Part shown: positions 8,612 through 17,552 of the stretch, piece after piece | Position numbering within the stretch: position 1 is the first letter of the stretch | Layout: each line of letters begins with the position of its first letter | Source of the DNA: Streptomyces phaeolivaceus | GTDB taxonomy: Bacteria; Actinomycetota; Actinomycetes; Streptomycetales; Streptomycetaceae | Direction of reading: 5' to 3' | NCBI RefSeq assembly: GCF_009184865.1 | Contig: NZ_CP045096.1 | Span: forward strand, 2,046,001 to 2,110,000 | Length of the DNA stretch: 64,000 nucleotides | Translations under genes and position numbers: made by a program | Notes under the pieces: model-generated | The model's database searches: none | Told to the model about the DNA's origin: nothing | Seen by the model: only the letters and a program-made list of their open reading frames with translations

Positions 8612-9411
8612 GCGCGAGCACGAGTACGGGCACCGGCACGGACGCGAACACCGGCGCCTACGCGCCGAGGCCGGGGGCCGCCCCGCTCCCCCGCATGATC
8701 GCGGCGCAGGCGGTCCTGGAGACGAGGATGCTGCTGCGCAACGGCGAGCAGCTGCTGCTGACGGTCGTCATCCCGACCCTGCTGCTGGTCCTCTTCGGCT
8801 CGGTGGACATCGTCGACACGGGCGAGGGGACGGCCGTGGACTTCCTGACCCCCGGCGTCCTCGCACTGGCCGTGATGTCGACGGCGTTCACCGGCCAGGC
8901 CATCGCCACCGGTTTCGAGCGCCGCTACGGCGTGCTGAAGCGGCTGGCGGTCTCGCCGCTGCCCCGCTGGGGCCTGATGACCGCGAAGACACTGTCCGTG
9001 CTGGTCACGGAGATCCTCCAGGTCGCCCTGCTCACCGTGATCGCCTTCGCGATGGGCTGGGACCCGCACGGGAACCCGCTGGCCGTACTGCTCCTCCTCG
9101 TCCTCGGCACGGCCGCGTTCTCGGGGCTCGGGCTGCTGATGGCGGGCACGCTCAAGGCGGAGGCGACGCTCGCGGCGGCCAATCTGGTGTTCCTGCTGCT
9201 GCTCGTGGGCGGCGGCGTCGTCGTCCCGCTGGACAGGTTCCCGGACGCGGCGCAGAGCGTGCTCGGGCTGCTGCCGATCTCGGCGCTGTCGGACGGACTG
9301 CGGGACGTCCTCCGGCACGGCGCCGGCATGCCGTGGGCCGACCTCGGGATCCTCGCCGTGTGGGCGGTGCTGGGGCTGGGCGCGGCGGCGCGGTTCTTCC
9401 GCTGGGAGTAG
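8608..9411 (+). CDS. ABC-2 type exporter, permease subunit
   Basis: A 267-residue ABC-2 permease with about six hydrophobic segments and the ABC-2 signature region near FERRYGVLKRLAVSPLPRWG. The N-terminal 25 residues are Ser/Thr/Gly-rich and hydrophilic. It starts with an ATG overlapping the ATPase stop, so the two subunits are co-translated. Half-transporters of this class pump lipids or drugs; the substrate here is unknown. Confidence 0.92.
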   Translation: MSASTSTGTGTDANTGAYAPRPGAAPLPRMIAAQAVLETRMLLRNGEQLLLTVVIPTLLLVLFGSVDIVDTGEGTAVDFLTPGVLALAVMSTAFTGQAIATGFERRYGVLKRLAVSPLPRWGLMTAKTLSVLVTEILQVALLTVIAFAMGWDPHGNPLAVLLLLVLGTAAFSGLGLLMAGTLKAEATLAAANLVFLLLLVGGGVVVPLDRFPDAAQSVLGLLPISALSDGLRDVLRHGAGMPWADLGILAVWAVLGLGAAARFFRWE

Positions 9412-9469
9412 GGCGGCCCGGAGGCACAGGGCGACCCCTCGTGAATGCGTGCACAAGCGGCGGCCTACG

Positions 9470-10483
9470 ATGGTGCGCGTGCCGAAACCGACCCGCGACG
9501 ACCTCGTCTCCGCTGTGCGCAACCCGCTCGCCTTCATCGCCGCCCGCTGGACCCCGGACCCGCGAACGGTCCGGCGCGCGGCTCTCGCCGCGCTCGTCAT
9601 GGCGGTGGTCATCGTGGTGACCGGTGGTGCCGTACGGCTCACCGGGTCGGGCCTCGGCTGCCCGACCTGGCCCAAGTGCACCGACGACTCGCTGACGGCG
9701 ACCCGGGCGATGGGTGTGCACGGTGCCATCGAGTTCGGCAACCGCATGCTGACGTACGTGCTGTGCGCGGCGGTCGGCTGGGCCATCGTCGCCGCGCGCT
9801 CCCAGAAGCCGTACCGGCGCGCCCTGACCCGGCTGGGCTGGACGCAGTTCTGGGTGGTCATGAGCAACGCGGTGCTCGGCGGCATCGTGGTCCTCGTGGG
9901 CCTGAACCCGTACACGGTGGCCGCGCACTTCATGCTCTCCACCGCGCTGATCGCGGTCGCCGCCGTGATGTGGCACCGCACCGGCGAGGGCGACACGGCG
10001 CCGCGTCCGCTGGTCGGCAAGGCGGTGCGGCAGCTGGTGTGGGTGCTGGTGGGCGTCACCCTGCTGCTGATCGCGGTGGGCACGGTCGTCACGGGCGCCG
10101 GTCCGCACGCCGGTGACTCCAGCGAGGTCGAGCGCATCCCGCTGAACTGGGAGAACGTCACCAAGCTGCACGCGGTCCTGGCCTGGATCGTGGTGACGCT
10201 GACCTTCGCCCTGTGGTTCGTCCTGAAGGCGGTCGACGCCCCACGCGACCCCCTGAACCGCACCCGCGACCTGTTCCTGGTCCTCCTCGCACAGGGTGTC
10301 ATCGGCTACGTCCAGTACTTCACCGACCTCCCCGAGGTTCTGGTCGGCGCCCATATGTTCGGTTCCTGCCTGGTGTGGATCGCCACCCTGCGGGTGCTGC
10401 TGTCCCTGCGGGAGCGACCGGCCGACGAGGTCGACGTCCCCACCCCTACGGCGGCGGAGACACCGGTCGCCGCAAACGGCTGA
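9470..10483 (+). CDS. ctaA: Heme A synthase (CtaA/COX15)
   Basis: An integral membrane protein with about eight transmembrane helices that oxidises heme O to heme A for aa3-type cytochrome oxidase. Paired heme-ligand histidines are visible (VHGAIEFGNRM, AHFMLSTAL, LHAVLAW, GAHMFGS), as is the COX15 motif VVTGGAVRLTGSGLGCPTWPKC. The frame is open from GTG 9449; ATG 9470 and GTG 9473 or 9479 are possible. TACGAT at 9466-9471 lies 7 nt before the GTG at 9479, which would suit a leaderless start there. Heme O synthase (ctaB) is about 2.5 kb downstream on the other strand. Confidence 0.93.
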   Translation: MVRVPKPTRDDLVSAVRNPLAFIAARWTPDPRTVRRAALAALVMAVVIVVTGGAVRLTGSGLGCPTWPKCTDDSLTATRAMGVHGAIEFGNRMLTYVLCAAVGWAIVAARSQKPYRRALTRLGWTQFWVVMSNAVLGGIVVLVGLNPYTVAAHFMLSTALIAVAAVMWHRTGEGDTAPRPLVGKAVRQLVWVLVGVTLLLIAVGTVVTGAGPHAGDSSEVERIPLNWENVTKLHAVLAWIVVTLTFALWFVLKAVDAPRDPLNRTRDLFLVLLAQGVIGYVQYFTDLPEVLVGAHMFGSCLVWIATLRVLLSLRERPADEVDVPTPTAAETPVAANG

Positions 10484-10491
10484 GTCAGCCG
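10477..10491. terminator. Small palindrome holding both convergent stop codons
   Basis: CGGCTGA-G-TCAGCCG contains the ctaA stop (TGA) in one arm and the nucleotidyltransferase stop (TCA on the plus strand) in the other. The convergent genes are therefore 1 nt apart. The 7-bp arms could give weak bidirectional termination. Confidence 0.35.
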
Positions 10492-11252
10492 TGGACCGCA
10501 ACCAGGTCGTCGATCGCCGGGCCGAGGAACAGCCGGGTCAGCTCGCCCCGGTACGGCACTTCCTCGGCCCGTTCGCCGTAGCGGCGTCGGCGGATGTCCT
10601 CGACGACCTCGGTGGGGGCGCCCAGGGTGGGTAGCAGGTCCAGGGCCTCACTCTTGGAGATCAGGCGGCCGTCGCGCAGGGTGGCGGTGGCGCGGGCGAA
10701 GGTCAGCAGTCCGAGGTCGACCCAGACGTCCCGGTCCCACAGGTGGGCCCGGTCGACCACCGGGCGCCAGAACTCCCTCTGGTCGCGGACGACGAAGGCG
10801 TCCAGCTCGATGTCGGAGACCGGCGGCAGCAGCGCCTTCGGCGGTTCGCCGTGCAGGACCAGGCCGAAGGTGTGCAGTTCGCGCCGGGTGACCGGGGTGA
10901 CCGTCCGCCGGAAGAGCCGCCCGTGCGCCCAGGTCAGATGCCCGCGCTCGGCGTCGGCCGCCGTGCCGGGCGTCAGATAGGTGCAGTGCAGGAGGGGTGC
11001 GAGCGGCTCGTGGCGCAGCCGGGCGTGCAGCCGGCCCGCGCGCCAGACGGTGCGGGTGGTGACCGGGCCGTCCAGGACGGCGATCAGATCCAGGTCGCTG
11101 CGGCCCTCCTGGTAGTCGCCCCCGCCCAGGGAACCGTGGGCCCAGACGGCGAGCGGGGCGAGTGCCCCCAGTTCGTCGAGGAAGCGTCCGACCAGGGCCT
11201 CGGTGGCGGCGCCCGCGTCGGGTAAGGGGGCGGTCGCGTCGCTGCGTGTCAT
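10485..11252 (-). CDS. Nucleotidyltransferase-fold protein (aminoglycoside adenylyltransferase-like)
   Basis: A 255-residue protein with the polymerase-beta-like nucleotidyltransferase signature GSLGGGDYQEGRSDLDLI (G40-S41 then Asp53-x-Asp55), which binds NTP and Mg2+. The remainder resembles the helical C-terminal domain of ANT-type enzymes. The substrate is unknown: it could modify an aminoglycoside, another small molecule or a protein. It lies 18 nt downstream of an amidohydrolase gene on the same strand, so the two may be an operon. Confidence 0.75.
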   Translation of the reverse strand: MTRSDATAPLPDAGAATEALVGRFLDELGALAPLAVWAHGSLGGGDYQEGRSDLDLIAVLDGPVTTRTVWRAGRLHARLRHEPLAPLLHCTYLTPGTAADAERGHLTWAHGRLFRRTVTPVTRRELHTFGLVLHGEPPKALLPPVSDIELDAFVVRDQREFWRPVVDRAHLWDRDVWVDLGLLTFARATATLRDGRLISKSEALDLLPTLGAPTEVVEDIRRRRYGERAEEVPYRGELTRLFLGPAIDDLVAVHG

Positions 11253-11270
11253 GCGGCCAGTCTCTCCGGC

Positions 11271-12377
11271 TCACCCCAGCCCGTACACCCGCCGCGCGTT
11301 CCCCGCCGCGATCAGCCCCGCCACGCGCTGGGCGTCCGTCAGGGACCAGGCGCCCTCCGCCACCCAGGTGCCCAGCACCCGGGCCAGCGCCTCGCGGAAC
11401 AGCCGGGCCCCGACGACGTGCAGCTCGGGCAGGCCGTGGGCGCCGCTGGAGAAGAGGAGCTTGCCGAAGGGGGCGAGTTCGAGGACCTCGGCGAGTACGG
11501 CGGTGGCGCGGGCGCCGGTGCGGACGAGTTCGGCGCCCAGGTCGGCGTAGACATGCGGGAAGACACCGGCGAGGTGGGCCGCGTGGCGGTGGTACGGGTA
11601 GCCGTGCAGCAGCACCAGATCGGTGCCGAGGCCCGCCGTGGAGCGGGCGAAGTCGGTGAGCAGGACGGGGTCGGTGGCGTCGATGCGCAGCCCGGGTTCG
11701 CCGAGGCCGGCGTGGAGTTGGAGCGGGCGCCCGGAGGCGACGGCGATCCACAGCAGATGGCGCAGCAGGACCGGGTCGGTGAGCGCCCCGCCGACCGGCC
11801 GGTGCGCGAGCCAGCGCCCCACCGCGCCCCGCACCTCCCCCGGACCGGGCGGCTCCGGCGCGAACGCCAGTCCGTGCCGTACGCCCGCGACCGAGGTGAA
11901 GGCGACGGCGTTCTCGGCGGCGGCGTGCATGGACTCGGCGAGATTGGCCAGGAACGACTCGACCGTGCCGGAGGTGTCGGCGACCTGTTCGGCGAGGAGT
12001 TCGAGGCGGACGATCTCATGGGCGTCCGCGTCCCCGGTGGAGGCCATCTCACGCGGTCCGGTGAGGTCACCCGGCAGTCCCGTGTCGACGAGATAGGTGG
12101 TGATGCCGCTGCCCCGGAGAAGTCTGCGGCCCGATTCCAGGACGCCCAGTTCGCGGCGGCGGGCGAGATAGCGGGCCGGTGGGCAGTGCGGTTCCAGGCC
12201 CAGCAGGGGCGGGCACCAGCGGCGTACGGCGAAGCCCGTCTGGGTGTCGAAGAAGGTGGTGCCGGGCGCGGGCGGGCCCTCGCTGCGGGCGAGGTGGGCC
12301 TCGAAGGTGCCGAGGCCCAGCTCCGTGCGCAGTACGCCGTGGCAGTACTGGTCCACGAGGGACGGCGTCTCGATCAT
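11271..12377 (-). CDS. Amidohydrolase-family (TIM-barrel) protein
   Basis: A 368-residue amidohydrolase-2-like protein, related to the N-terminal half of FluG-type proteins. Metal-site motifs include DQYCHGVL near the N-terminus, QLHAGLGEPG and LHGYPYHRHAAHLA in the middle, and a C-terminal LLFSSGAHGLPE. The last position often reads SDA in the family and here reads SGA, so the distal acid ligand may be missing. The N-terminal metal motif, usually H-x-H, reads YCH. Catalytic activity is therefore uncertain. ATG start at 12377. Confidence 0.78.
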   Translation of the reverse strand: MIETPSLVDQYCHGVLRTELGLGTFEAHLARSEGPPAPGTTFFDTQTGFAVRRWCPPLLGLEPHCPPARYLARRRELGVLESGRRLLRGSGITTYLVDTGLPGDLTGPREMASTGDADAHEIVRLELLAEQVADTSGTVESFLANLAESMHAAAENAVAFTSVAGVRHGLAFAPEPPGPGEVRGAVGRWLAHRPVGGALTDPVLLRHLLWIAVASGRPLQLHAGLGEPGLRIDATDPVLLTDFARSTAGLGTDLVLLHGYPYHRHAAHLAGVFPHVYADLGAELVRTGARATAVLAEVLELAPFGKLLFSSGAHGLPELHVVGARLFREALARVLGTWVAEGAWSLTDAQRVAGLIAAGNARRVYGLG

Positions 12378-12393
12378 CGGGCTCCCCGGGGCT

Positions 12394-12417
12394 GGACCTG
12401 TGAACTCCCACAGGTCC
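12394..12417. terminator. Hairpin between a small unknown gene and the amidohydrolase gene
   Basis: GGACCTGTG and CACAGGTCC form a perfect 9-bp stem with a 6-nt loop, 17 nt beyond the stop of the small gene at 12435. It is most simply that gene's terminator. Its position 17 nt upstream of the next start would also fit an operator. Confidence 0.55.
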
Positions 12418-12434
12418 TAACGGGTGAGCCGGGC

Positions 12435-12797
12435 TCAGGTGTTGCTGTTGCTCGGGCCGCCGACCTGGATTCCGGCCATCCGCGACCACTCGTACGGGCC
12501 GGTCGTGACCTTGGCGGCGAACTCGCCGTCGAAGTCCTCGTGGACGGTGACGCCGGCCTTGGCCACGGCCGCCTCGGCGATCGCGTACGACGGGGCGACC
12601 AGGTCGCCCCAGCCGCCGTCCTCGCCGACCAGGACGATGCGGGCGCCCTGTTCGCCGATGTAGGCGACCTGGGCCTCGGCGCCGCGGTGCGCCTTCGCGA
12701 AGGCGCCGATCTGCTTGGCGAGCCGGGTCGCTCGGCGCTCGGCCTTCGCGGCGGCCTTGGTTGCCTTGGCCTCGTCTGCCTGCTTGGTGTCTGCCAT
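12435..12797 (-). CDS. Small hypothetical protein with a charged N-terminus
   Basis: A 120-residue protein I do not recognise. Residues 1-40 are Ala/Lys/Glu-rich and probably helical (KQADEAKATKAAAKAERR); the rest looks like a compact alpha/beta domain (AQVAYIGEQGARIVLVGEDGGWGDLVAP). The ATG at 12797 is preferred over the open frame to 12959, because TAGCAT on the minus strand ends 7 nt before it, suggesting a leaderless mRNA. It lies between ctaB and the amidohydrolase gene; no function is inferred. Confidence 0.8.
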   Translation of the reverse strand: MADTKQADEAKATKAAAKAERRATRLAKQIGAFAKAHRGAEAQVAYIGEQGARIVLVGEDGGWGDLVAPSYAIAEAAVAKAGVTVHEDFDGEFAAKVTTGPYEWSRMAGIQVGGPSNSNT

Positions 12798-12966
12798 GGG
12801 CAGGATGCTACCGATGGGTAGAGCGGGCGGCGATGGTGGGGTTTGTGGGCTTGGCCACTCGCCGTCGCGCGTTGTGGTGAGTGGGTGCGTTCGGGCCCGT
12901 CGTGGTTGCTCGCGCCCACGCGGCGGAGCCGCACATCGATACAGCCCCGCGTCCCTCAAGGCGCGC

Positions 12967-13929
12967 TCAGCGCAGGAAGGGGTCCACCGCCACCGCCACG
13001 AAGAGCAGCGAGACGTACGTGATCGACCAGTGGAACAGGCGCATTTCCTTGAGCTTGCCGCCCGTCGCGCCGTTCTTCGCGCGGGTCTGGAGGGCGTGGG
13101 CCTCCCAGAGCCACCAGCCGCCGGTGACCAGGGCGACCGAGGTGTAGAACCAGCCCGTGTAGCCGAGGGGGGTCAGCATCAGGGAGACGGCGACCATCAC
13201 CCAGCTGTAGAGGACGATCTGCCGGGCGACCACCTTGTTGGAGGCGACCACCGGGAGCATCGGGACGCCGACGCGGGCGTAGTCCTCCTTCACCTTCATG
13301 GACAGGGGCCAGTAGTGCGGCGGGGTCCAGAAGAAGATGACGAGGAAGAGGATGACCGCGGCCCACGACATCGAGTTCGTGACGGCGGACCAGCCGATGA
13401 GGACCGGCATACAGCCGGCGATACCGCCCCAGACGATGTTCTGGGACGTACGCCGTTTGAGGATCATCGTGTAGACGACGACGTAGAAGAGGAGCGCCCC
13501 GAGCGACAGCCAGGCGGACAGCCAGTTGACGAGGACGCCGAACCAGGCGGTGGAGATCACGGCGAGGGCGAGGCCGAAGACCAGGCCCTCACGCGGGGTG
13601 ACCATCCCGGTGACCAGCGGACGCTGCGACGTGCGCTCCATGAGCGCGTCGATGTCCCGGTCGATGTACATGTTGAGCGCGTTGGCGCCGCCGGCGGAGA
13701 GATAACCGCCGACGCAGGTGGCGAGCACCAGCCAGAGGTCCGGAACACCCTGTTCCGCCAGGAACATCACCGGCACGGTGGTGATCAGCAGCAGTTCGAT
13801 GATCCGTGGCTTCGTCAGCGCCACGAAGGCCTTGACCCGGGCCCCGATCGGCCGCTGACCCCGGCTGCTGCTCGTGCTGCTCGCGCCAAGCACTCCCGGT
13901 GGACGGGATTCGACGGCCGTCACGCACAC
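12967..13929 (-). CDS. ctaB: Protoheme IX farnesyltransferase (heme O synthase, CtaB)
   Basis: A 320-residue UbiA-superfamily prenyltransferase that adds farnesyl to heme B, giving heme O for cytochrome oxidase. The prenyl-diphosphate/Mg2+ motif is [15 protein letters not shown], followed by SQRPLVTG, with about nine hydrophobic helices. GTG start at 13929, or GTG 13923 with a closer GGGG. It faces away from tkt across a 369-bp gap. With ctaA it provides heme O and then heme A. Confidence 0.95.
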   Translation of the reverse strand: MCVTAVESRPPGVLGASSTSSSRGQRPIGARVKAFVALTKPRIIELLLITTVPVMFLAEQGVPDLWLVLATCVGGYLSAGGANALNMYIDRDIDALMERTSQRPLVTGMVTPREGLVFGLALAVISTAWFGVLVNWLSAWLSLGALLFYVVVYTMILKRRTSQNIVWGGIAGCMPVLIGWSAVTNSMSWAAVILFLVIFFWTPPHYWPLSMKVKEDYARVGVPMLPVVASNKVVARQIVLYSWVMVAVSLMLTPLGYTGWFYTSVALVTGGWWLWEAHALQTRAKNGATGGKLKEMRLFHWSITYVSLLFVAVAVDPFLR

Positions 13930-14298
13930 CCCTGACAGAGACTCCTCAGCAAGCCTCCGGTTGTGAACTCCCCGTAACGGCTCGCGCGTACCACGCCACT
14001 GTAGACGTTGCCCAGAGCCAGCCTTTCAAGGGGGTGGGGTCGTGTTGGCGGGCGCCCCGGGACGAGCCGAACACACTTCGGTTGAGCAGTCGGACGAGCG
14101 GCTCCGTATTCAGATGTCGAACAGCGGAACCCTCAGGTCTCACCATGCGGAATGCCGGGTCGGGAGGCGGACCGGACATAGTCCCGGCAGTCTGGAATGA
14201 CTCGAAAAAACGCGCGTTCCTACGGGGGTAGGCTCGACAACGGCCGGTGCCGTGAAGAACACCGGCACGAGACATGTGGAGAGGAGCCCTGACCCAGG
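13930..14298. other. Divergent intergenic region ctaB / tkt
   Basis: No gene is seen in these 369 bp. The region should hold the promoters of ctaB (leftward) and of the pentose-phosphate operon (rightward). A SigR-like element lies at 14194-14218. A lone half-site resembling a Rex box (TTGTGAAC near ctaB) has no second half. Confidence 0.6.
14194..14218 (+). promoter_or_regulatory. Candidate SigR-type promoter of the pentose-phosphate operon
   Basis: GGAAT at 14194-14198 and GTT at 14216-14218 are 17 nt apart, close to the thiol-stress sigma factor pattern GGAAT-N18-GTT. It would initiate near 14225, about 75 nt before tkt. NADPH from this pathway feeds the thioredoxin and mycothiol reductases, so SigR control is plausible but unproven. 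A TAGGCT hexamer at 14229-14234 could be a second, housekeeping -10. Confidence 0.4.
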
Positions 14299-16386
14299 GT
14301 GAGCACCAAGCCGACCACTACAGACCTCGCGTGGACCGAATTGGACCAGCGCGCCGTCGACACCGCCCGAGTCCTGGCAGCCGACGCCGTACAGAAGGTC
14401 GGCAACGGCCATCCGGGTACGGCGATGAGCCTCGCGCCCGCCGCGTACACCCTCTTCCAGAAGGTGATGCGCCACGACCCCGCCGACCCCGACTGGGTGG
14501 GCCGTGACAGGTTCGTCCTGTCCGCCGGCCACTCCTCCTTGACCCTCTACATCCAGCTGTACCTGGGCGGTTTCGGCCTGGAGCTGGCGGACCTCGAGTC
14601 CTTCCGCACCTGGGGTTCGAAGACCCCGGGGCACCCCGAGTACGGGCACACCAAGGCCGTCGAGACGACGACCGGGCCGCTCGGCCAGGGTGTCGCCAAC
14701 GCCGTGGGCATGGCGATGGCCGCGCGGTACGAGCGCGGTCTGTTCGACCCGGAGGCCGCGGTCGGCGAGTCGCCGTTCGACCACCACATCTTCGTGATCG
14801 CCGGTGACGGCTGCCTCCAGGAGGGCATCTCCGCCGAGGCGTCCTCGCTGGCCGGTCACCAGAAGCTCGGCAACCTGGTCCTGCTGTGGGACGACAACCA
14901 CATCTCGATCGAGGGCGACACCGAGACGGCCGTCTCCGAGGACACCGCGAAGCGGTACGAGGCGTACGGCTGGCACGTGCAACGCGTCCAGCCGAAGGAG
15001 AACGGCGACCTCGACCCGGCCGCGCTGTTCGAGGCGATCGAGGCGGCGAAGGCCGTCACCGACCGGCCGTCGTTCATCGCGATGCGTTCGATCATCGCCT
15101 GGCCCGCCCCGAACGCGCAGAACACCGAGGCCGCGCACGGCTCGGCGCTCGGCGCGGACGAGGTCGCCGCCACCAAGCGGGTCCTCGGCTTCGACCCGGA
15201 GAAGAACTTCGAGGTCTCCGACGAGGTCATCGCGCACACGCGCGCCCTCGGCGAGCGTGGGCTCGAAGCCCGTGCCGTCTGGGAGAAGCGGTTCCAGGAG
15301 TGGCGCGACGGCGACGCCGAGCGGGCCGCCGAGTTCGACCGGATCAGCGCGGGCGAGCTGCCCGAGGGCTGGGAGTCGCACCTGCCGGAGTTCGAGACGG
15401 GCAAGGGTGTCGCGACGCGCGCCGCGTCCGGCAAGATCCTCCAGGCGCTCGGCGCGGTCGTGCCCGAGCTGTGGGGCGGCTCCGCCGACCTCGCCGGTTC
15501 GAACAACACGACGATCGACAAGACGTCGTCGTTCCTCCCGGCGGACAACCCGCTGCCGGAGGCGAACCCCTACGGCCGCACGATCCACTTCGGTATCCGT
15601 GAGCACGCCATGGCCGCGGAGATGAACGGCATCGCGCTGCACGGCAACACCCGTGTCTTCGGCGGCACGTTCCTCGTGTTCTCCGACTACATGCGCAACG
15701 CGGTGCGCCTGTCCGCGCTGATGCACCTGCCGGTGACGTACGTGTGGACGCACGACTCCATCGGTCTCGGCGAGGACGGTCCGACGCACCAGCCGGTCGA
15801 GCACCTGGCCGCGCTGCGGGCGATCCCGGGTCTGAACGTGGTCCGCCCGGCCGACGCCAACGAGACGGCGATCGCCTGGCGCGAGATCCTCAAGCGCTAC
15901 ACCAAGGAGTTCGGCAAGGGCGCCCCGCACGGCCTCGCGCTGACCCGTCAGGGTGTGCCGACGTACGAGGCCAACGAGGAGGCCGCCAAGGGCGGTTACG
16001 TGCTCTTCGAGGCGGACGGCGGTGACGCTCAGGTGATCCTGATCGCCACCGGGTCCGAGGTGCATGTCGCCGTCGACGCGCGCGAGCAGTTGCAGGCGCA
16101 GGGCGTGCCCACGCGGGTGGTGTCCATGCCGTCCGTGGAGTGGTTCGAGGAGCAGGACCAGGGGTACCGGGACAGCGTTCTGCCGCCGTCCGTCAAGGCG
16201 CGTGTCGCGGTCGAGGCCGGGATCGGGCTCACCTGGCACAAGTACGTCGGGGACGCCGGTCGCATCGTTTCGCTGGAGCACTTCGGCGCTTCGGCCGACG
16301 GCAAGGTCCTCTTCCGCGAGTTCGGCTTCACCGCCGAGAACGTGGCCGCGGTCGCGCAGGAATCCCTGGCCGCCGCTCAGCGCTGA
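14299..16386 (+). CDS. tkt: Transketolase
   Basis: A 695-residue thiamine-diphosphate enzyme that moves two-carbon units between sugar phosphates in the non-oxidative pentose phosphate pathway. The ThDP-binding GDGCLQEGISAEASSLAGHQKLGN motif, the catalytic-region HIFVIAGDG and the pyrimidine-domain GIREHAMAAEMNGIALHG are all present; the length is normal. It starts with GTG behind GGAGAGGAG. It is the first gene of tkt-tal-zwf-opcA-pgl, with 42 nt to tal. Confidence 0.97.
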   Translation: MSTKPTTTDLAWTELDQRAVDTARVLAADAVQKVGNGHPGTAMSLAPAAYTLFQKVMRHDPADPDWVGRDRFVLSAGHSSLTLYIQLYLGGFGLELADLESFRTWGSKTPGHPEYGHTKAVETTTGPLGQGVANAVGMAMAARYERGLFDPEAAVGESPFDHHIFVIAGDGCLQEGISAEASSLAGHQKLGNLVLLWDDNHISIEGDTETAVSEDTAKRYEAYGWHVQRVQPKENGDLDPAALFEAIEAAKAVTDRPSFIAMRSIIAWPAPNAQNTEAAHGSALGADEVAATKRVLGFDPEKNFEVSDEVIAHTRALGERGLEARAVWEKRFQEWRDGDAERAAEFDRISAGELPEGWESHLPEFETGKGVATRAASGKILQALGAVVPELWGGSADLAGSNNTTIDKTSSFLPADNPLPEANPYGRTIHFGIREHAMAAEMNGIALHGNTRVFGGTFLVFSDYMRNAVRLSALMHLPVTYVWTHDSIGLGEDGPTHQPVEHLAALRAIPGLNVVRPADANETAIAWREILKRYTKEFGKGAPHGLALTRQGVPTYEANEEAAKGGYVLFEADGGDAQVILIATGSEVHVAVDAREQLQAQGVPTRVVSMPSVEWFEEQDQGYRDSVLPPSVKARVAVEAGIGLTWHKYVGDAGRIVSLEHFGASADGKVLFREFGFTAENVAAVAQESLAAAQR

Positions 16387-16428
16387 CGCTCACGGACGCT
16401 TACATACACACGTAGGAGATGTAATTCC

Positions 16429-17547
16429 ATGACAGACGCACTCAAGCGCCTCTCCGAGGAGGGCGTCGCGATCTGGCTGGACGACCTGTCGCGCAAGCGC
16501 ATCACGTCCGGCAACCTCGCCGAGCTCCTCGACCAGCAGCACGTCGTGGGCGTCACCACCAACCCGTCGATCTTCCAGAAGGCGATCAGCAGCGGTGACG
16601 GCTACGAGCAGCAGGTCGCCGACCTCGCCGCCCGCAAGGTCACCGTCGACGAGGCCATCCGGATGATCACGACGGCGGACGTCCGCGACGCCGCCGACAT
16701 CCTGCGCCCGGTCTTCGACGCGACCAACGGTCAGGACGGCCGGGTCTCCATCGAGGTCGACCCGCGTCTCGCCCACAACACGGGGGCGACCGTCGCCGAG
16801 GCCAAGCAGTTGGCCTGGCTGGTGGACCGCCCGAACACCCTGATCAAGATCCCGGCGACGAAGGCGGGCCTGCCCGCGATCACCGAGACCATCGGTCTCG
16901 GCATCAGCGTCAACGTCACGCTGATCTTCTCGCTGGAGCGCTACCGCGCGGTCATGGACGCCTACCTGGCCGGTCTGGAGAAGGCCAAGGAGCGCGGCCT
17001 GGACCTCTCCAAGATCCACTCGGTGGCGTCCTTCTTCGTGTCCCGCGTGGACACCGAGATCGACAAGCGGATCGACGCGCTCGGCACGGACGCGGCCAAG
17101 GCCGCCCGCGGCAAGGCCGGTGTCGCCAACGCCCGCCTCGCGTACCAGGCGTACGAAGAGGTCTTCGACGGCGCGCGCTGGAGCGCCCTGGAGAGCGCGG
17201 GCGCCAACAAGCAGCGTCCGCTGTGGGCCTCGACCGGCGTCAAGGACCCGGCGTACAAGAGCACGCTGTACGTCGACGAGCTGGTCGCGCCGAACACGGT
17301 GAACACCATGCCGGAGGCCACGCTGGAGGCCACCGCGACGAGCGGTGAGATCCGCGGCAACGCGATCGCCGGCACGTACGAGCAGTCGCGTGCCGAGCTG
17401 GACGCGGTGGAGAAGCTCGGGATCTCGTACGACGAGGTCGTGCAGCTGCTGGAGGACGAGGGCGTCGAGAAGTTCGAGGCGTCCTGGAACGACCTGCTCA
17501 AGTCGACCGAGGCGGAGCTTCAGCGCCTCGCACCCTCGGAGGGCTGA
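16429..17547 (+). CDS. tal: Transaldolase
   Basis: A 372-residue transaldolase of the actinobacterial long type, which transfers dihydroxyacetone units between sedoheptulose-7-P and glyceraldehyde-3-P. The N-terminal [13 protein letters not shown] and the Schiff-base lysine segment [14 protein letters not shown] are recognisable. AGGAG precedes the ATG. It lies 5 nt before zwf. Confidence 0.97.
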   Translation: MTDALKRLSEEGVAIWLDDLSRKRITSGNLAELLDQQHVVGVTTNPSIFQKAISSGDGYEQQVADLAARKVTVDEAIRMITTADVRDAADILRPVFDATNGQDGRVSIEVDPRLAHNTGATVAEAKQLAWLVDRPNTLIKIPATKAGLPAITETIGLGISVNVTLIFSLERYRAVMDAYLAGLEKAKERGLDLSKIHSVASFFVSRVDTEIDKRIDALGTDAAKAARGKAGVANARLAYQAYEEVFDGARWSALESAGANKQRPLWASTGVKDPAYKSTLYVDELVAPNTVNTMPEATLEATATSGEIRGNAIAGTYEQSRAELDAVEKLGISYDEVVQLLEDEGVEKFEASWNDLLKSTEAELQRLAPSEG

Positions 17548-17552
17548 ACACC

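Noticed and set aside
13960..13985. Rex-type operator upstream of ctaB (TTGTGAAC)
   Set aside because: Only one half-site is present; the following bases do not give the inverted TTCACA half.
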